DNA of 64,000 bases from Rotaria socialis (taxonomy: Eukaryota > Rotifera > Eurotatoria > Philodinida > Philodinidae), in NCBI GenBank assembly GCA_905331475.1, contig CAJNYU010004543.1, forward strand, positions 1 to 64,000, given 5' to 3'. Numbering within the stretch: the first letter of the stretch is position 1; each line of letters begins with the position of its first letter. Positions 1 through 14,608 of the stretch are shown in pieces. The notes under the pieces are model-generated. The model saw nothing but the letters and a program-made list of their open reading frames with translations, was not told the origin of the DNA and did not search any database. The translations under genes and the position numbers were made by a program.

Positions 1-129
1 AAAAACGACCGTAAAGCGCCGTATTTCGCCGTATACGGCACGGAGATTTACGATCGTAATACGGAGCCATGTAATACGGCCAAATACGGCGATTTACCGT
101 CGTATACGACCGTGTATGTTCCACCTGGG
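1..129. repeat. CGTATACG-rich repeat, right end of a dispersed element
   Basis: Dense in short palindromic CGTATACGG and TTTACGATCGTAA-like words, unlike the AT-rich sequence that follows. It ends in a motif of the form CGTGTNTGTTCNACCTGGG, which recurs at the right end of the short inverted-repeat element at 6753-6826. This suggests the right end of a larger member of one repeat family, cut by the window edge. No protein is encoded here. Confidence 0.5.
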
Positions 130-3100
130 AATATTTCAGATCTATTCGATTCGAAAGTTTTTAAAACAAATTTCACTTTTGCATATTATAACCTAAGGGT
201 GTGGGTGTGGGTGTGGATAAGACTATGAGGGAATGAACAGCATCCGCACACCAACATCCATACTCACACCCACATCCTTTAGTTTATATATGAAAATTAG
301 CATCTAGAACTCTAAGAATATAACCAAAATAAGAGAACTTCCATCAAAACATTTTCTTGTATGAAAAGGCATAGGCTGTCGCTTTTGAATTTGACCCCTT
401 AGAAATTTTAGCCTTTGTGTACTATCTATGAATTCAAATTATTATGATCTAAAGATTTGCTATTAACCTGCTAGCACCAGTGGATCTGGCAAACCCTGAA
501 AAATAGCCCTACACATTGTCGAAGATTAGGCTATTAGTTTCTGTCAAATTTTTAACTGTTCAAAAGAAATCACATATCAATCGAAACAGTTTGGCTTGCT
601 CTACAAAACTGTATAGAACATCTCCCCATCATCTCCATTTAAAATCGAATAAGTTCAAAAATTATGACTTTTCAACATTTCGAATGCGGTCTATTTCTCC
701 ATATGCTAGCATAGGCTTTGTGGCAAATATAGTTTTACGAAATAAATTGTGAATTTCTAACAAAATCAAAAACTACAGTGGTACAGTCACTTTCACACTC
801 ACAACCTCAAAGAGTGTATTGTAAGAAAACAAACTAGTAAAACTTATGTAACCGTTGTGCTCTATGACTTGAAGATGTATGCATATAGATTTCTGTTTTA
901 TTTTTAAAATGTATAAAGAGTAGTCATGAAAAGAACTTAACACATTACAGAGATATGAACATGCTATACCTCCAATGTAAATTTCATTGTTGAAGAAATG
1001 CTTTCATCAAAATATTTAATGGACTAATTCAAAACTGAATGACAATATACCAGATAAAGCTAATTCACTGATATAATTATTTCCATATTACATAACCAAT
1101 TTATTTCAAATTTTGAACGTTGGTTCCCTTGTGTTTTATGTAACTATCCATTAATAACAGACATACAACGATGAAGCAAATAACTGCCTATACTCCTTCA
1201 TCGTTTACTGATAGTTATATATAGCAGAGTTGTTTAATATATTAATAAATAGATGTTATATAATTCATCTTGGCGGATATATTGATTGTGACTTAGATCG
1301 TATCTCGTGTATCATCGAAATCGCAAGATAGACTATAGTTACATAATCTAAGAATTACTATATCGTATGAATATTCAAGGAGAAGTTTTTTCACGACTTA
1401 TAGTTGATATATGCATAGGGTGATCAAAAATTTTCCGAAAATCGTTATAACCTATTTAAGGAAACAACATTTCATGTCTCTGTTACATAGTATATTCGAG
1501 ATAGCTGTGGTGATATTCCATGGGAAGTTTCATTCTTTAGGTTTCCTTCCGAAGTAAACAATAGGTATAAAATTGACGTCCTTGGTTATTACTTGAGTTG
1601 CGATAGTTTTCCAAGCCACAAAAAGTTGGAGAAGATTCCGTGTGGTGAGCAGATTTCATGTGATATCATAAGGGGGTATGACAGTGACATACGCCATCTC
1701 GATATTTAACGTTTCTTTCAGTATATGCATATACTAATCAAAATTCCAGAATTTTAAACTTCCCATTGATAGCAAGAATGATAGTATGATATTGATGCAT
1801 TTATATGCCTTAAAAATATCTTCGTGTACTGGTCGAATTTGATAATTTTTTAATTTTTTATTCTCTCATCTATATGAATAAGCTGTGGGAAATACTATTG
1901 GAATCTATATTTTAAATTGATCTGGATTACATTAGTAATGTCTTAATTAAGAGTAAATGGAAATTTATATCTACGTAGAAAATAACAACGACATGTATTA
2001 TGTTCCCCTTTTAGGATTTATTTTATTTTATGACATTATATATCAGGCAGTCAGAACCTAGTGAAACATAACTATGTCAAGAACTGACCATGAATATATA
2101 TATATATATATATCCGAGAAGAAAAAGGAGAAAAAACAAATAACTATAGACCTCTAACATTATATAATAAAGATGTCGGATCCTAACAACATGCTTTTGA
2201 ATTTCGCATAGAAGTTCTATTTCATTCAATATTTAGACAAACGATCAGAGTAGTAATTCGAATTCAGTCAGTTTTACTGAATATTATACTTTAAAGATTG
2301 AAAATTTCTGCTATCAAACAACTCTATTTACGAATCTTGTGCCAAATCCTCATCTTTGATATAGACAAACAATTTTAGAGATATCCATGGATTCATTATC
2401 AGATTGTGAATAATATGTGCTATCGCAACTACCATATTAATTTTTTTAAATTTCAACGCTTTTCTGAGTTTGACCAAGGAAATATTGTATCTAGAAGTGG
2501 TGTCGCCAATTTGAAATCAAACTTATTCAAGCCACTATTTAAAAATACAAATAGAACTATATGTTTTTCATTTATTCTCACTGAGTGAAATGTAGAAAAA
2601 CTAAATAATCTATTTAATAAACAGTAAAAGTAAAGTGTCGATTGATTTTGTTATTCTGACTTGTAATGTTTTCTTTATTATTTAATATTTCGGAGTAGAA
2701 ATAACCTTGAAAACTAAAAACCTTAAGTGTATAGAACTTTATGTTTGTCCTGTTGACATAAATTTTTAAATATTTCTTATATATAGTTTTTCTTCACCAA
2801 AATATCTTCTGTTGTATTAAAGTACTGTTAATTATGCTGGATATCTTTTTCAAAACAAATCTGACGCTGATACATCTTTAAAGTATTCCATTGAATGTTA
2901 ACCTTACTGCCAACGCTTCAAGGGATATGAAAAATTATTTTTTAAATTATACTGTTTTACTTAATCTATATTTTCTCGTACACTGAAAAGATATAAAAGT
3001 ATGCGCATTCAAACTTCGAATAATGTCTGACTGTAGATATCATATTCCAATTATGATAGTAAATGAATGAGAAAAGAAACATCAATGGTTTCTTCAAAAC

Positions 3101-3803
3101 TATTGAGCACATCATTGACAATAGAAATACTTTGCTTGATCTCAGATTATGTTGATAGAATTATCTACTTCATCAATACAGTGGAAACGAACGAAATTCA
3201 TCAGTAGAAAGGATCTTTCAAATCCACCTATGTCATCTAAACATACGTAAGATTCAGTATGATAAGTGATACTATATGAATCAATCGCAAGTTTACTAAA
3301 ATATAACTTATGATGCACTAGTATCTTTTTATCTTTTACCTTTGTTGAATTTGATTTACTAAAAGAACTTTCTGAATTAAAGGGCAGCTATTTTCAATTT
3401 TTCTTAGAATTTTGGAATTTTACCTCTATGACTATCCTAATATTATCTTACGTCATGATAGTATATGATATTAAAGTGTCCTCACTAAGTTGTGGGTGTT
3501 AAGCTGTTCCGGAAACTAGATAATTCAAATAACTAGATAGTGCTTCTGTATAATCGAAAATGAATATGAGCTAATTCAACTGAAAAGAAAAGATTTCACC
3601 ATCGAATAATTCGTTGATTTCAATTGAACAATAACTAATGTTATTATTTAAAAAGTTAAGTAGCTAAGGGTTGTATTCATTCATTACTATAATTATTCGT
3701 GATCAGTCCTTTGTTCCATAAAATATTCTTTCAAACAAGAATAATACTTTGTTTTATTTTCTACATATAAAATTTAATCTTTATGCTAATTGTTATACAC
3801 AAC
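130..3803. other. Intergenic stretch, no supportable gene
   Basis: About 3.7 kb of AT-rich sequence. The few open frames of 60-78 codons have no recognisable domain, no splice-linked neighbours and low-complexity composition. Contents noted are telomere-like repeats at 196-278 and an (AT)n microsatellite near 2093-2112. Nothing else was seen. Confidence 0.7.
196..278. repeat. Interstitial telomere-like TGTGGG repeats in inverted arrangement
   Basis: Three tandem TGTGGG/A units at about 197-216 are followed 25-60 bp later by the degenerate complement (CACACC and CACACCCACATCC, about 245-278). The two arms could pair as a loose hairpin. The unit matches what I recall as the bdelloid telomeric repeat. 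Confidence 0.6.
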
Positions 3804-4733
3804 CTAATTTGATGTAGTTACTCGCATACAAAAACAATTAGTTGAGTGAAATATATAAAATTCATTCATACCTGATTTCTTTGATGGCTGTTCATATGGG
3901 AGACTGGTGGCCTGCGGTGGTGTTTTCTTCTTTGTTGGCGTTAATGATGAAGGTGCAGTTGAAGTGGAAGCAACTGAAGAAGGTTTTTGTTCGGTTGATT
4001 TCAAAAATGGTGGTTTAACAAGTTGAATTGGTGGTGTTATTTCTTTTACTTGAATAATATGTAGCTCAGGGGCAGGATTTAATTGGCCAATGACTTCAAA
4101 ATAGGAACCTGGCATAAGGATAATTTCTTGTTCGGTATTTTTGAAATATGAATGTTTTGCAACTGATTTTCCATTTATACATTCAATAGAAAATAGTGTG
4201 CGTTTTCCATTTTTACCCAAAAATTGATTCAATTCAAGTACTTCAACGTTAGTAGTACAAGAACTTACTCCCCACCATGCAAATTTTGTGCCCGTTTTAT
4301 ATTTTGTACTTAAATCAACACCTTTGATACCACGCCATACCGTGCCATTTTGTGATGGTAATTTGTACAGGGCAGTAAGGAATAGTTTCAAAAATAAGAA
4401 CCATGGCTTCAGTTGTTCCCGATTTTCAGCACGTAAGGACTCATTAAGCAATATATATAGACTTGGTCCACCATCAAATTGCATTGTGTACAGATGAATA
4501 GAAGCTGATTCATCTGTTGTTAATCCTTCAGCTGGATTTGGACAATTATGTATTGCAACATACACATTGTCTTGTATTTCATTAAAAAAACCCGAAATGG
4601 GTTCAATAGCTTCTGAAAGTGAAACTAATGGCTTATCGTGATAGCCTTTGATGGGTGATAAAAGATGATCCATAGGCTCACCATTAAGATCCGTAAAACG
4701 TGATCTACCCCCAGATTGATTTGCTTTAGCCAT
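3804..4733 (-). CDS. ART-family mono-ADP-ribosyltransferase
   Basis: Predicted NAD-dependent arginine ADP-ribosyltransferase of the metazoan ART type. The R-S-E triad is visible in order: an arginine in VWRGIKG, a serine pair in WWGVSSCT, and an E-x-E in EQEIILMPG. The Met at 4733 (MAKANQ) is chosen because the frame upstream is an unremarkable hydrophobic extension. The C-terminal part is Ser/Thr/Pro/Lys-rich. A good donor (GTATGA on the minus strand, exon end about 3872) means the last ~22 codons may be intron read-through and a further exon may exist. No signal peptide is obvious from this start, so an intracellular enzyme is possible. Such genes are strongly expanded in bdelloid rotifers, and a second decayed ART copy lies at 46001-48024. 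Family is confident; substrate is unknown. Confidence 0.8.
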   Translation of the reverse strand: MAKANQSGGRSRFTDLNGEPMDHLLSPIKGYHDKPLVSLSEAIEPISGFFNEIQDNVYVAIHNCPNPAEGLTTDESASIHLYTMQFDGGPSLYILLNESLRAENREQLKPWFLFLKLFLTALYKLPSQNGTVWRGIKGVDLSTKYKTGTKFAWWGVSSCTTNVEVLELNQFLGKNGKRTLFSIECINGKSVAKHSYFKNTEQEIILMPGSYFEVIGQLNPAPELHIIQVKEITPPIQLVKPPFLKSTEQKPSSVASTSTAPSSLTPTKKKTPPQATSLPYEQPSKKSGMNEFYIFHSTNCFCMRVTTSN

Positions 4734-6020
4734 CTGACGTATTCTAATGTACGCCCGACAAAGAATAACTACTAAATGTCTAGGAAAAAAGAAATAAATC
4801 AATTACTGCTGTTTTATTTCATTGTTGAGAAAAAATTATAGCATTATTATTAACATCTCAACATCATTTGATAATGAGAAAATCGGAGACATTCTTCATC
4901 TCAATAAGAAAAATGATTGAAAAACAAATATAACAGATTCTCTACTATGCGATAATTATCAGAAATTGAATTTATATAATAATGTCGCATCTTCATTCAC
5001 TCCATAGAAAAGCATCAATAAGAGTGCACGTCTGCTGCTCTAAAATTCTCCACCTTTGAAAGTAAATAATAAGGCGTTTAAAAATAGGAACAAGTGGATG
5101 TACATCTAACTCTAGTGTTGACCAAGCGCACTTCTACAAGTCTACATGCATACGACTCTAGGGATCATTCCTGTAACGCTCATTACTTATCTTCTCACAT
5201 TCAGCATACAACGTGGAAAATTTTTCATACTCACTCTGATGAATGAATTATTACAACGCTAAATTAGTCTGTGCTGTCAGATTGTAGAGTAATGGCAGAT
5301 CATTTAACGTACTTTTTCTTGCTAATTTTATCACTTTTAAGCAAGAACTCATCATTTACGCCACGACATACACTCACCCATCTCACACCCAAGTGCACAC
5401 TCAATCTGATCGAAAATAGTAACATTCGATAGACGATGAAATTTTGTATTGAAAGCAACCTGTTTTTATAACCAAAACAGACTAGAAAGTGAATCGAACC
5501 TGGAAATACTCGAATATCATGCTCATTTTTCCTACGACTAAGCGTGCATGTTTGCGTACTCTATATTCTTGCTCACACCCTAAAGTTTAAAACTGTGACT
5601 TTATATCGTTGAAAATATGATTTCATTGAGTTCGCAATTAAATTAAAAGTATTCTTAGGGCTTGGTGCTAAGTATATAACAATCAAGATAGTTTGCTTTT
5701 TCCTTTTCGAACTTTTCTTAATGATTTACTCACCAGGACCAACAATTTGAAACAGATGATGTTATATTAGTGTTGAGAAGAATTTTTTTACGACTGACTA
5801 TATTTACTTGTTTTTTTCGAATGACTCTTATCTTTAGACTTTGCTGCATATCTACATTGTGTAGTAATTACATCTCTATGTGCTTTGAAGTTCGTTTCTT
5901 TGTTTTCTTTTTAATCTCCTCCCAACACACACGCTTTTAAGTAGTACTGTAGATAACAAGAATAAAAAACTCAACGGATGTCTAAACATGGCTTGATGAC
6001 TAGGTATGGGTGAGGGTGCA

Positions 6021-6194
6021 GGTGTGGGCAGGGCCGCGGAAGGGGGGGGGGGGGGGGCCCCCCCAAATAATTAAAAATTTAAATTTTTTACGCCAACAAT
6101 GGTACATTTTCTGTACTGTTTTTGCTAAACTTTGTTGAAAATACCCTTTTACAACCCCCAATATTAGGTCCTCCGCGCGGCTCCTGTGTGTGGG
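6021..6194. mobile_element. Short hAT-like MITE with target-site duplication
   Basis: The element spans 6029-6186 (158 bp). Its left end reads CAGGGCCGCGGA and the reverse complement of its right end reads CAGGAGCCGCGCGGA, i.e. imperfect terminal inverted repeats starting with CAG. The flanking 8-mers are GGTGTGGG (6021-6028) and TGTGTGGG (6187-6194), identical in 7 of 8 positions, as expected of the 8 bp duplication made by hAT transposases. It contains a long G run followed by a C run near 6041-6064, which could also be a sequencing weak point. No coding capacity. Confidence 0.6.
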
Positions 6195-6752
6195 TGTAGG
6201 TATATATAGAAGACCATACCCACACCCATCTTTCTTCTTTAAAATACCGGGATACTCATAAAAATATATTTAATAGCACAATTCATAGCCGAATGACTAG
6301 CTTGAACTTTAGAAAGCAAGAAACATACTAAAATTTGACTTTAAATAATAGCAATCAAGTCAAAAGCTATGTTCATTTACTAGTTTTCAAAATCTAACTA
6401 ATTTGAATTTCAAACAATTTAATTTAAATTTAAATGTGACACCCCAAAAAACAAGGCATGTTTTTTCAATGAAAATCCTTCAGCTTTGCATGTGCAGATT
6501 GATATTGATTGCTGTCGAACCAGTCATATTTGAAATCGTGCAAAAATAGATGTTAACTAGCAGTAAGCTATCGCATTGTATCTGCGATTATTTTAAACAA
6601 GTTTTTACAGTTACTTTCAAGTTCAAATCAATAAAACCTATTAGATAATACAAATTCAAGCTATCTTCAGAATCATTTTTTCTCCAAATTATACATATTG
6701 TAGAAGATTCAGTGCGCTATTTTATTTCCTTATAAAAACAGACGAGAACAAT

Positions 6753-6826
6753 CAGCCTCCCAGGTCGAGGTTTACGTAGTCCATATACGATCGTAAACGC
6801 TCGTGTCTGTTCGACCTGGGCTGCTG
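6753..6826. mobile_element. 74 bp element bounded by 16 bp inverted repeats
   Basis: The left end CAGCCTCCCAGGTCGA and the complement of the right end CAGCAGCCCAGGTCGA match at 14 of 16 positions. The interior contains ATACGATCGTAAACG, like the CGTATACG-rich sequence at 1-129, and the right end shares its CGTGTNTGTTC-ACCTGGG terminus. Probably a minimal, internally deleted member of that family. No clear target-site duplication. Confidence 0.5.
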
Positions 6827-7183
6827 ATATTATTGCAATCTCGCTGAATTCGTTTGTTCGGTTATAGATAATGTTGGCATATTATAAATTTTTATGAGGA
6901 TTATTTTTTATAATCAATAGTATACTCCGTTTAGACTTGTTGAGTCAATGCGAAACAAGTTAAATAAAAAATGTTTCATAAGAATCTCACTAATGTACAT
7001 TGTATCTAGAACCCATGTTGATATTAGTAATCTGTGTGCACATAGACACATTCTTTGGAAGATTTCGATTTCGATACGTGTATACACGAGTTCAATGACT
7101 AGACGAATTGATTTAATTTTGTTTTGATAAAAATATTCAATAATATAATTTACAACATATAAAAACGAAAGAACCTTATAGGC

Positions 7184-8538
7184 TTAACTATGCTCATGAT
7201 GATGATGATGATGATGAGTAGAAGAAGAAGGAGAGTGTGAATGTTGACATGCACTTTCACTTGGTTTAAATTGAACTCGTTGACGAACAGAAGAAGCTGT
7301 TGTTTTCGGCGAGTTCAAAATACCACTTGCTGGAGCAGTTGACAAAAGACTAGTTGCTGTAGATATCGATTCATCGGATAGATGCTGTTTTTCTGTTGGA
7401 TACTCATCATTTTCATCCAATCTAAATATTTTATAAAATAAATATTCAACAACAAAAACAAGAGAGAAAACTTACTTCCAATCAGAATGTGTCACAACAC
7501 CGATACCAACAAGACACATGCCAATAAAAACAACCAAACAAAAAACAACTGTTAAATTGACTAGAGGTTTCTATGAAATTTTAAAAAAATAGAGCATTAA
7601 AAACGTGGATCGAAAAAAACAAACCGCTTACACGATATGTTGGTAATTCAAAGTATCTATTAGCTGTTAGAAAAGCACAAACTTCAGCATGCATTTGATC
7701 TAAATGATTTAGAGATAAGAACAACATTTTTTTGTTTAATATTCAATACTTACGTTGTACTTTAATTCGTATATCATAATGAACATGATCGGGAATGCAT
7801 TGATTAATAAGTGACTAAAATTATATAGAAAATATCCTATCAAAAAAGAAAAACTTTATTTTACTTACAGTACAATGATTTCGTAAAATACTTAGTTGCT
7901 GTTGATTAATAATTTTTCTAGTTTTTCGTTTTGTTCCCAAAGATCCACCTACTAATGGATTTAAAGATCTCAAAGATTTTTTTCTTCGTTTGAGCACATC
8001 ACAACGAAAAATTGAACAATAATCCGATAAACATGTGGATTGTGCATTCTAGAAAAAATATATCAATTTTATTTTCATAATATTTAAAAACAAATTCGAA
8101 ATCTTTTTACTTGTAATAATGTATTATTATGTCGATTAACAAAATGCATATCAAGATAATATTCTGATAGGAATGTTTTATTACAAAATTTGCATAACCA
8201 TTTGTCATTTGATATTTTCAGTTTATGCAATTCTTGTCGATAGAAAACATCTCGCATAGGTGAAAAAGCACATTCCAGTGGAATAGCTATGTGATTTTTT
8301 TCAAAAATTGGACCAAGTGCCTATATATTTGAAAAAAAATAACTGTAAATAAGTAAATTGAAAAATTTAAATTACGCGTGTAAAATAATCACGAACAATT
8401 CGGCTGCCTTCACGTGAACATGGTTTATTACATAATACAAAAGACAACTACAAACAGAAATATTTTAATTTATTCATAAAAGTTTTTTTTTCAACCTACC
8501 AGATGCCAAATAAAGAAAAATAAAATATAAATATTCAT
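7184..8538 (-). CDS. Signal-peptide, single C2H2 finger, single-pass membrane protein
   Basis: Eight exons on the minus strand (8500-8538, 8376-8447, 8111-8320, 7869-8048, 7754-7814, 7632-7699, 7476-7570, 7184-7421) join in frame to about 320 aa. The product starts with a hydrophobic signal-like MNIYILFFFIWHL, then a cysteine-containing segment (LCNKPCSREG). One C2H2 finger follows (WLCKFCNKTF...HFVNRH), then a second cysteine cluster (CLSDYCSIFRCDVLKRRKK), a membrane segment (LTVVFCLVVFIGMCLVGIG) and a Ser/Thr-rich tail with seven consecutive histidines. A signal peptide plus membrane anchor with a C2H2 finger implies an ER-lumenal or secretory-pathway protein rather than a transcription factor. 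I do not recognise a named family. All junctions keep the frame, which supports a real gene. Confidence 0.75.
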
Positions 8539-8861
8539 CGTATTATCATTCTATCTAAAACAAAAAAATGTTTGCTTTATTTTTTTTATTGTCAAATATT
8601 GAGATATAAATGAGAAAATTTTAATCAAATCTTTTGTTCGGTTGATATCACAAAGTAGCGATCGTTGGCCAATTAAAATGTTGGTGCTTGCCTTAGACGG
8701 GTTTCATCTGTGACAAAGACGAATGAGCTAAATAATAAAAATTATACATACGATTTGTTTTATTCAAACTTTAAAACGTAAAAAATATGTTAAATTTATT
8801 CGAAAAAGCCTAGCATGCATTTTTATTGATCTTTTCCCTGAACGAAAAACAGCTTGTTTAG

Positions 8862-9993
8862 TTATGGAACCAACTTTTCTGAATTTATCGGCATTTCTTG
8901 TGTAGGAAAAGATAAATTTGTAGATTCCCGAATTCGTTCTTCATAACCAATATGATTCGTACTTGTTACTGTTTTTTTTTGTTTAGCTGTATATTCGTAA
9001 TAACTAAACATGGTACCAGCAAATAACGATAATAGAATTCCAATGATTGTATTGATATTTATTGAGAATCGATCGAAGACAAATAAGCCAAACAATATTT
9101 GCAATATACTTTTAAGTACACCAACGACACTAAAATTTTAAAATATTGTTTTCTTTTCTTTCATCAAAAATTCATGGAAGCAGAAAACCTGGTAGTTAGC
9201 GCCGAATTTTTCATTACACACCAAAATGTCGAACCATTCAATAAGCCTCCACCTAATGTTGACGCTAAGAAATACAGCCAAAATGAAAATGTTGTATAAC
9301 CACTATATGACTGTACATTTGATAGATCATTCGTAAATAGAATCATCAAGACAAATACCATCGGTAAAGCAATAAGACTATTAATATAGAGAACGTCACT
9401 AGATGATTTATGTTCACTACATCGTTGCATTGTTAGAAGATAGAGTGATTGAAATACAACACTGAGACTTCCGATGAAATAAGACTCGAAATGAAAAGTT
9501 AGATCACTAATTGATGTTATTACAGCGCCAGATGTTATACCCAATACGCATATGCCAGTTTTGAAATCAAGCTTCTTTTCCTTTAATACAATTGCTTGTA
9601 AGAAAAATGTAAATGCTGGTGTACAACGCTACAATAGAAAAATATTAATGTTGCTGAAGAAAATTAGAAGCGTAACTCAAATAACAAGCTAACCTTAATT
9701 AGAACATAAATAGCAACATTAAGTTTCATAAGTGCTTGTAGCGATGCAATAGTACTTAAACTATAGAAAATGGATGGAATCAGAAATGTGTAAACATCAG
9801 TTTGCGTTAAAACGGGTACCGGCATAATGCGCATAGAACCAAGTAATTGGAATGATAGTATAATAAATAAAAGTTGCACAAAAATAACAAATAAACTATT
9901 TTGAAAATCAGTAATTTCAAAGAGAGCTTTGTTGAGAAATGCCATAGAAAAAGATAGAAAACCGTAACTGATCAATGATGGAAAGTGCAACAT
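8862..9993 (-). CDS. SLC35D: SLC35D-like nucleotide-sugar transporter
   Basis: Three exons (9694-9993, 9189-9628, 8862-9129) join in frame to 335 aa. The protein is hydrophobic throughout, with about ten membrane segments, as in the drug/metabolite transporter fold. The order of segments and motifs such as YVLIKRCTPAF, KTGICVLGITSGA and NSALTTSVVGVLKS match the SLC35D group, which exchanges UDP-sugars for UMP across Golgi or ER membranes. The C-terminal tail is short and hydrophilic (tyrosine, lysine, glutamate). The donor at 9189 and acceptor at 9129 rebuild the conserved ...TTSVVGV... motif, which confirms the splice. The exact sugar and the D1/D2/D3 assignment cannot be decided here. It lies about 580 bp downstream of the PRPF4B stop on the same strand. 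Confidence 0.85.
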
Positions 9994-10574
9994 TATTTTT
10001 GGCTTTTATTTGTATCTTAAAAACAAAAAAATAAACATATTTAGCAAATGTTTTCTGATTCTTTCAATCACTAAATAAAATGAATTTAATTTTCACATTC
10101 AAATTCCTGTTTTTTAATATCTAGTAGATAGGCACTGGCTATATAGACCAATGTTGCTCTAGCAAGACAAAAGAAAAATAAATAAATGATAATAATAAAA
10201 TAAGAGAAAATTTCAAATATATTGCCTACTCCTTTATTTCCCAATAAAATCAAACTTTTTTTTCGTATTTCACACATGTCGAAATAAATGCGGATCTCTC
10301 TTTAGCTATGTTTGGGCATCAATTGTTCATAAATCCTTAAATTAGAAGAAGAATATGATAAGCAAATTCGAAGGAAACACATGAAGAACAACAAAAATCA
10401 ACTGGCATATATATATATATATTTTTTTTTGTTTTTGTTTAATATAATTGTACAAAGATGGAGAAGAAAAAATGAACGAAAAGAGAAATTATAATAAATG
10501 ATGATTTTCCTTATTATTTTTTTTTCTTTGGACGGTTTTTATATTTAGAAAACGAAAATCCTACATTCTTTATT

Positions 10575-13351
<2,777 letters not shown>

Positions 13352-13685
13352 TGTATCTGAAAAAGTGAAAAAATTAATGAATAATAATTCACTTTTTAAT
13401 TGAATTGAATTTTTGTTTTCAAGGTTATATTTCAAGGAGGAGAAAAAGCAGAAATTTTTAATTTTTTTCGTTTTACAACATACGATTAAACTGCCTATTT
13501 GTTGATCATCATCATTGTTTGTAGGATAGAACAGTAGGAAAAATTATTCTCCACGAATAATAAATGATTCGTTGAACGAAAACGACTCATCTAGAAAAAA
13601 GAAACCAAAAGATAACAAACTCAAACTAATGTTGATAGATGAACAACAGAGAGAGAATATAAAAACGAAATATTTCAACAATAAT

Positions 13686-14608
13686 CTATTTGGATTTTTC
13701 ATCATTATCTGGCAAATCATCAGATGGCGGTACTGTTTCATCATTAAATGGTGATAATATGGATAGAAGCATAGCTTGTGCTTTTTCTTTTTGTCTTAAT
13801 GCACGTTTAGCGTCTTTAGCCTTTTGTGTTTCTTCTTTTTCATGATCAATTGCACGTAATTCACTTTGTAGCTGTTGTAATTCAACGTCAGGTACATAAC
13901 GAAATTCATCATCAACTGAATTAGGTATATCGATTTTAAGTTCAACACCTTCAGGTATATTTAAACGTATACATTCAAATAAAATGGGTGCCATCGTTGC
14001 TTTTACTTTTGCAAACTAAATTAAAAATTAATTTAATTATTGATCTTTTTTTCCCCCTTGTCATCTAATTCTTACTTTTACTATACGATGATATAAATTT
14101 AAATGATGTTCAACGTCAATTTGTGCACTACGTGGTTTAAGTATTGTTACACGAGATGATTTAGCTGGAATAGGAACACTAAATAAAATATATCAATTGA
14201 GATAAATCAATCTATGACAAACAGAAGGAATTACATACGCTTCAGATACTTTAATATCAAGTGATTTAGCTAATTTTTGTATATATCGAAAATAACCTTC
14301 GAGTACAACATAATCATAACCTCGTACAGATACCGCCAATAATTGATAATTAGGAAAGAGATCAACTTCGAATAGATAGGGTGGTTCATAGATAATACCT
14401 CGATTTTCTATCGGATCAGGAACTACACAAACAGTTTGAGCATTTTGATTATTTGATTTCAGACGTTCAACGAAATTATTTGATCTGAAATATTTTTTAT
14501 TAGAATTGTTGATATAAAAACAAATCAACGAACTTACCTGAGAAAACGTGCAGACTGATGTGAATAGGAAGGTAAAATAGATATTAATCGTGATAAGATG
14601 GTGTTCAT
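13686..14608 (-). CDS. MRPL48: Mitochondrial ribosomal protein L48 (mL48)
   Basis: Four exons (14538-14608, 14239-14484, 14076-14178, 13686-14015) join to 249 aa. The chosen start gives MNTILSRLISILPSYSHQSA, an Arg/Ser/Leu-rich mitochondrial targeting sequence without acidic residues. The body has the uS10-like fold of mL48: LLAVSVRGYDYVVLEGYFRY, then KLAKSLDIKVSEA and a conserved lysine/arginine turn (KSSRVTILKPRSAQ). After it come HHLNLYHRIVKVKATM and a C-terminal IPEGVELKI motif with a charged helical tail. The protein sits in the large mitoribosomal subunit near the central protuberance. Its neighbours are p62 (382 bp upstream) and SNIP1/PRPF4B (334 bp downstream) on the same strand. MRM3, another mitoribosome gene, lies at 43431-45225. 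Confidence 0.85.

Larger units (their letters stand above)
4803..7183. other. Intergenic stretch with repeat debris
   Basis: About 2.4 kb without a gene. It holds telomere-like words (CACCCATCTCACACCC near 5370-5390; TGTGGG forms at 6021-6028 and 6187-6205; CCCACACCC near 6218-6226), a hAT-like MITE (6029-6186) and a short inverted-repeat element (6753-6826). Confidence 0.65.

Noticed and set aside
10086-10277. 63-codon minus-strand frame with a hydrophobic segment between SLC35D and PRPF4B
   Set aside because: No homologous motif, AT-driven hydrophobic composition, and no splice continuity with the SLC35D gene, whose own start is well placed.
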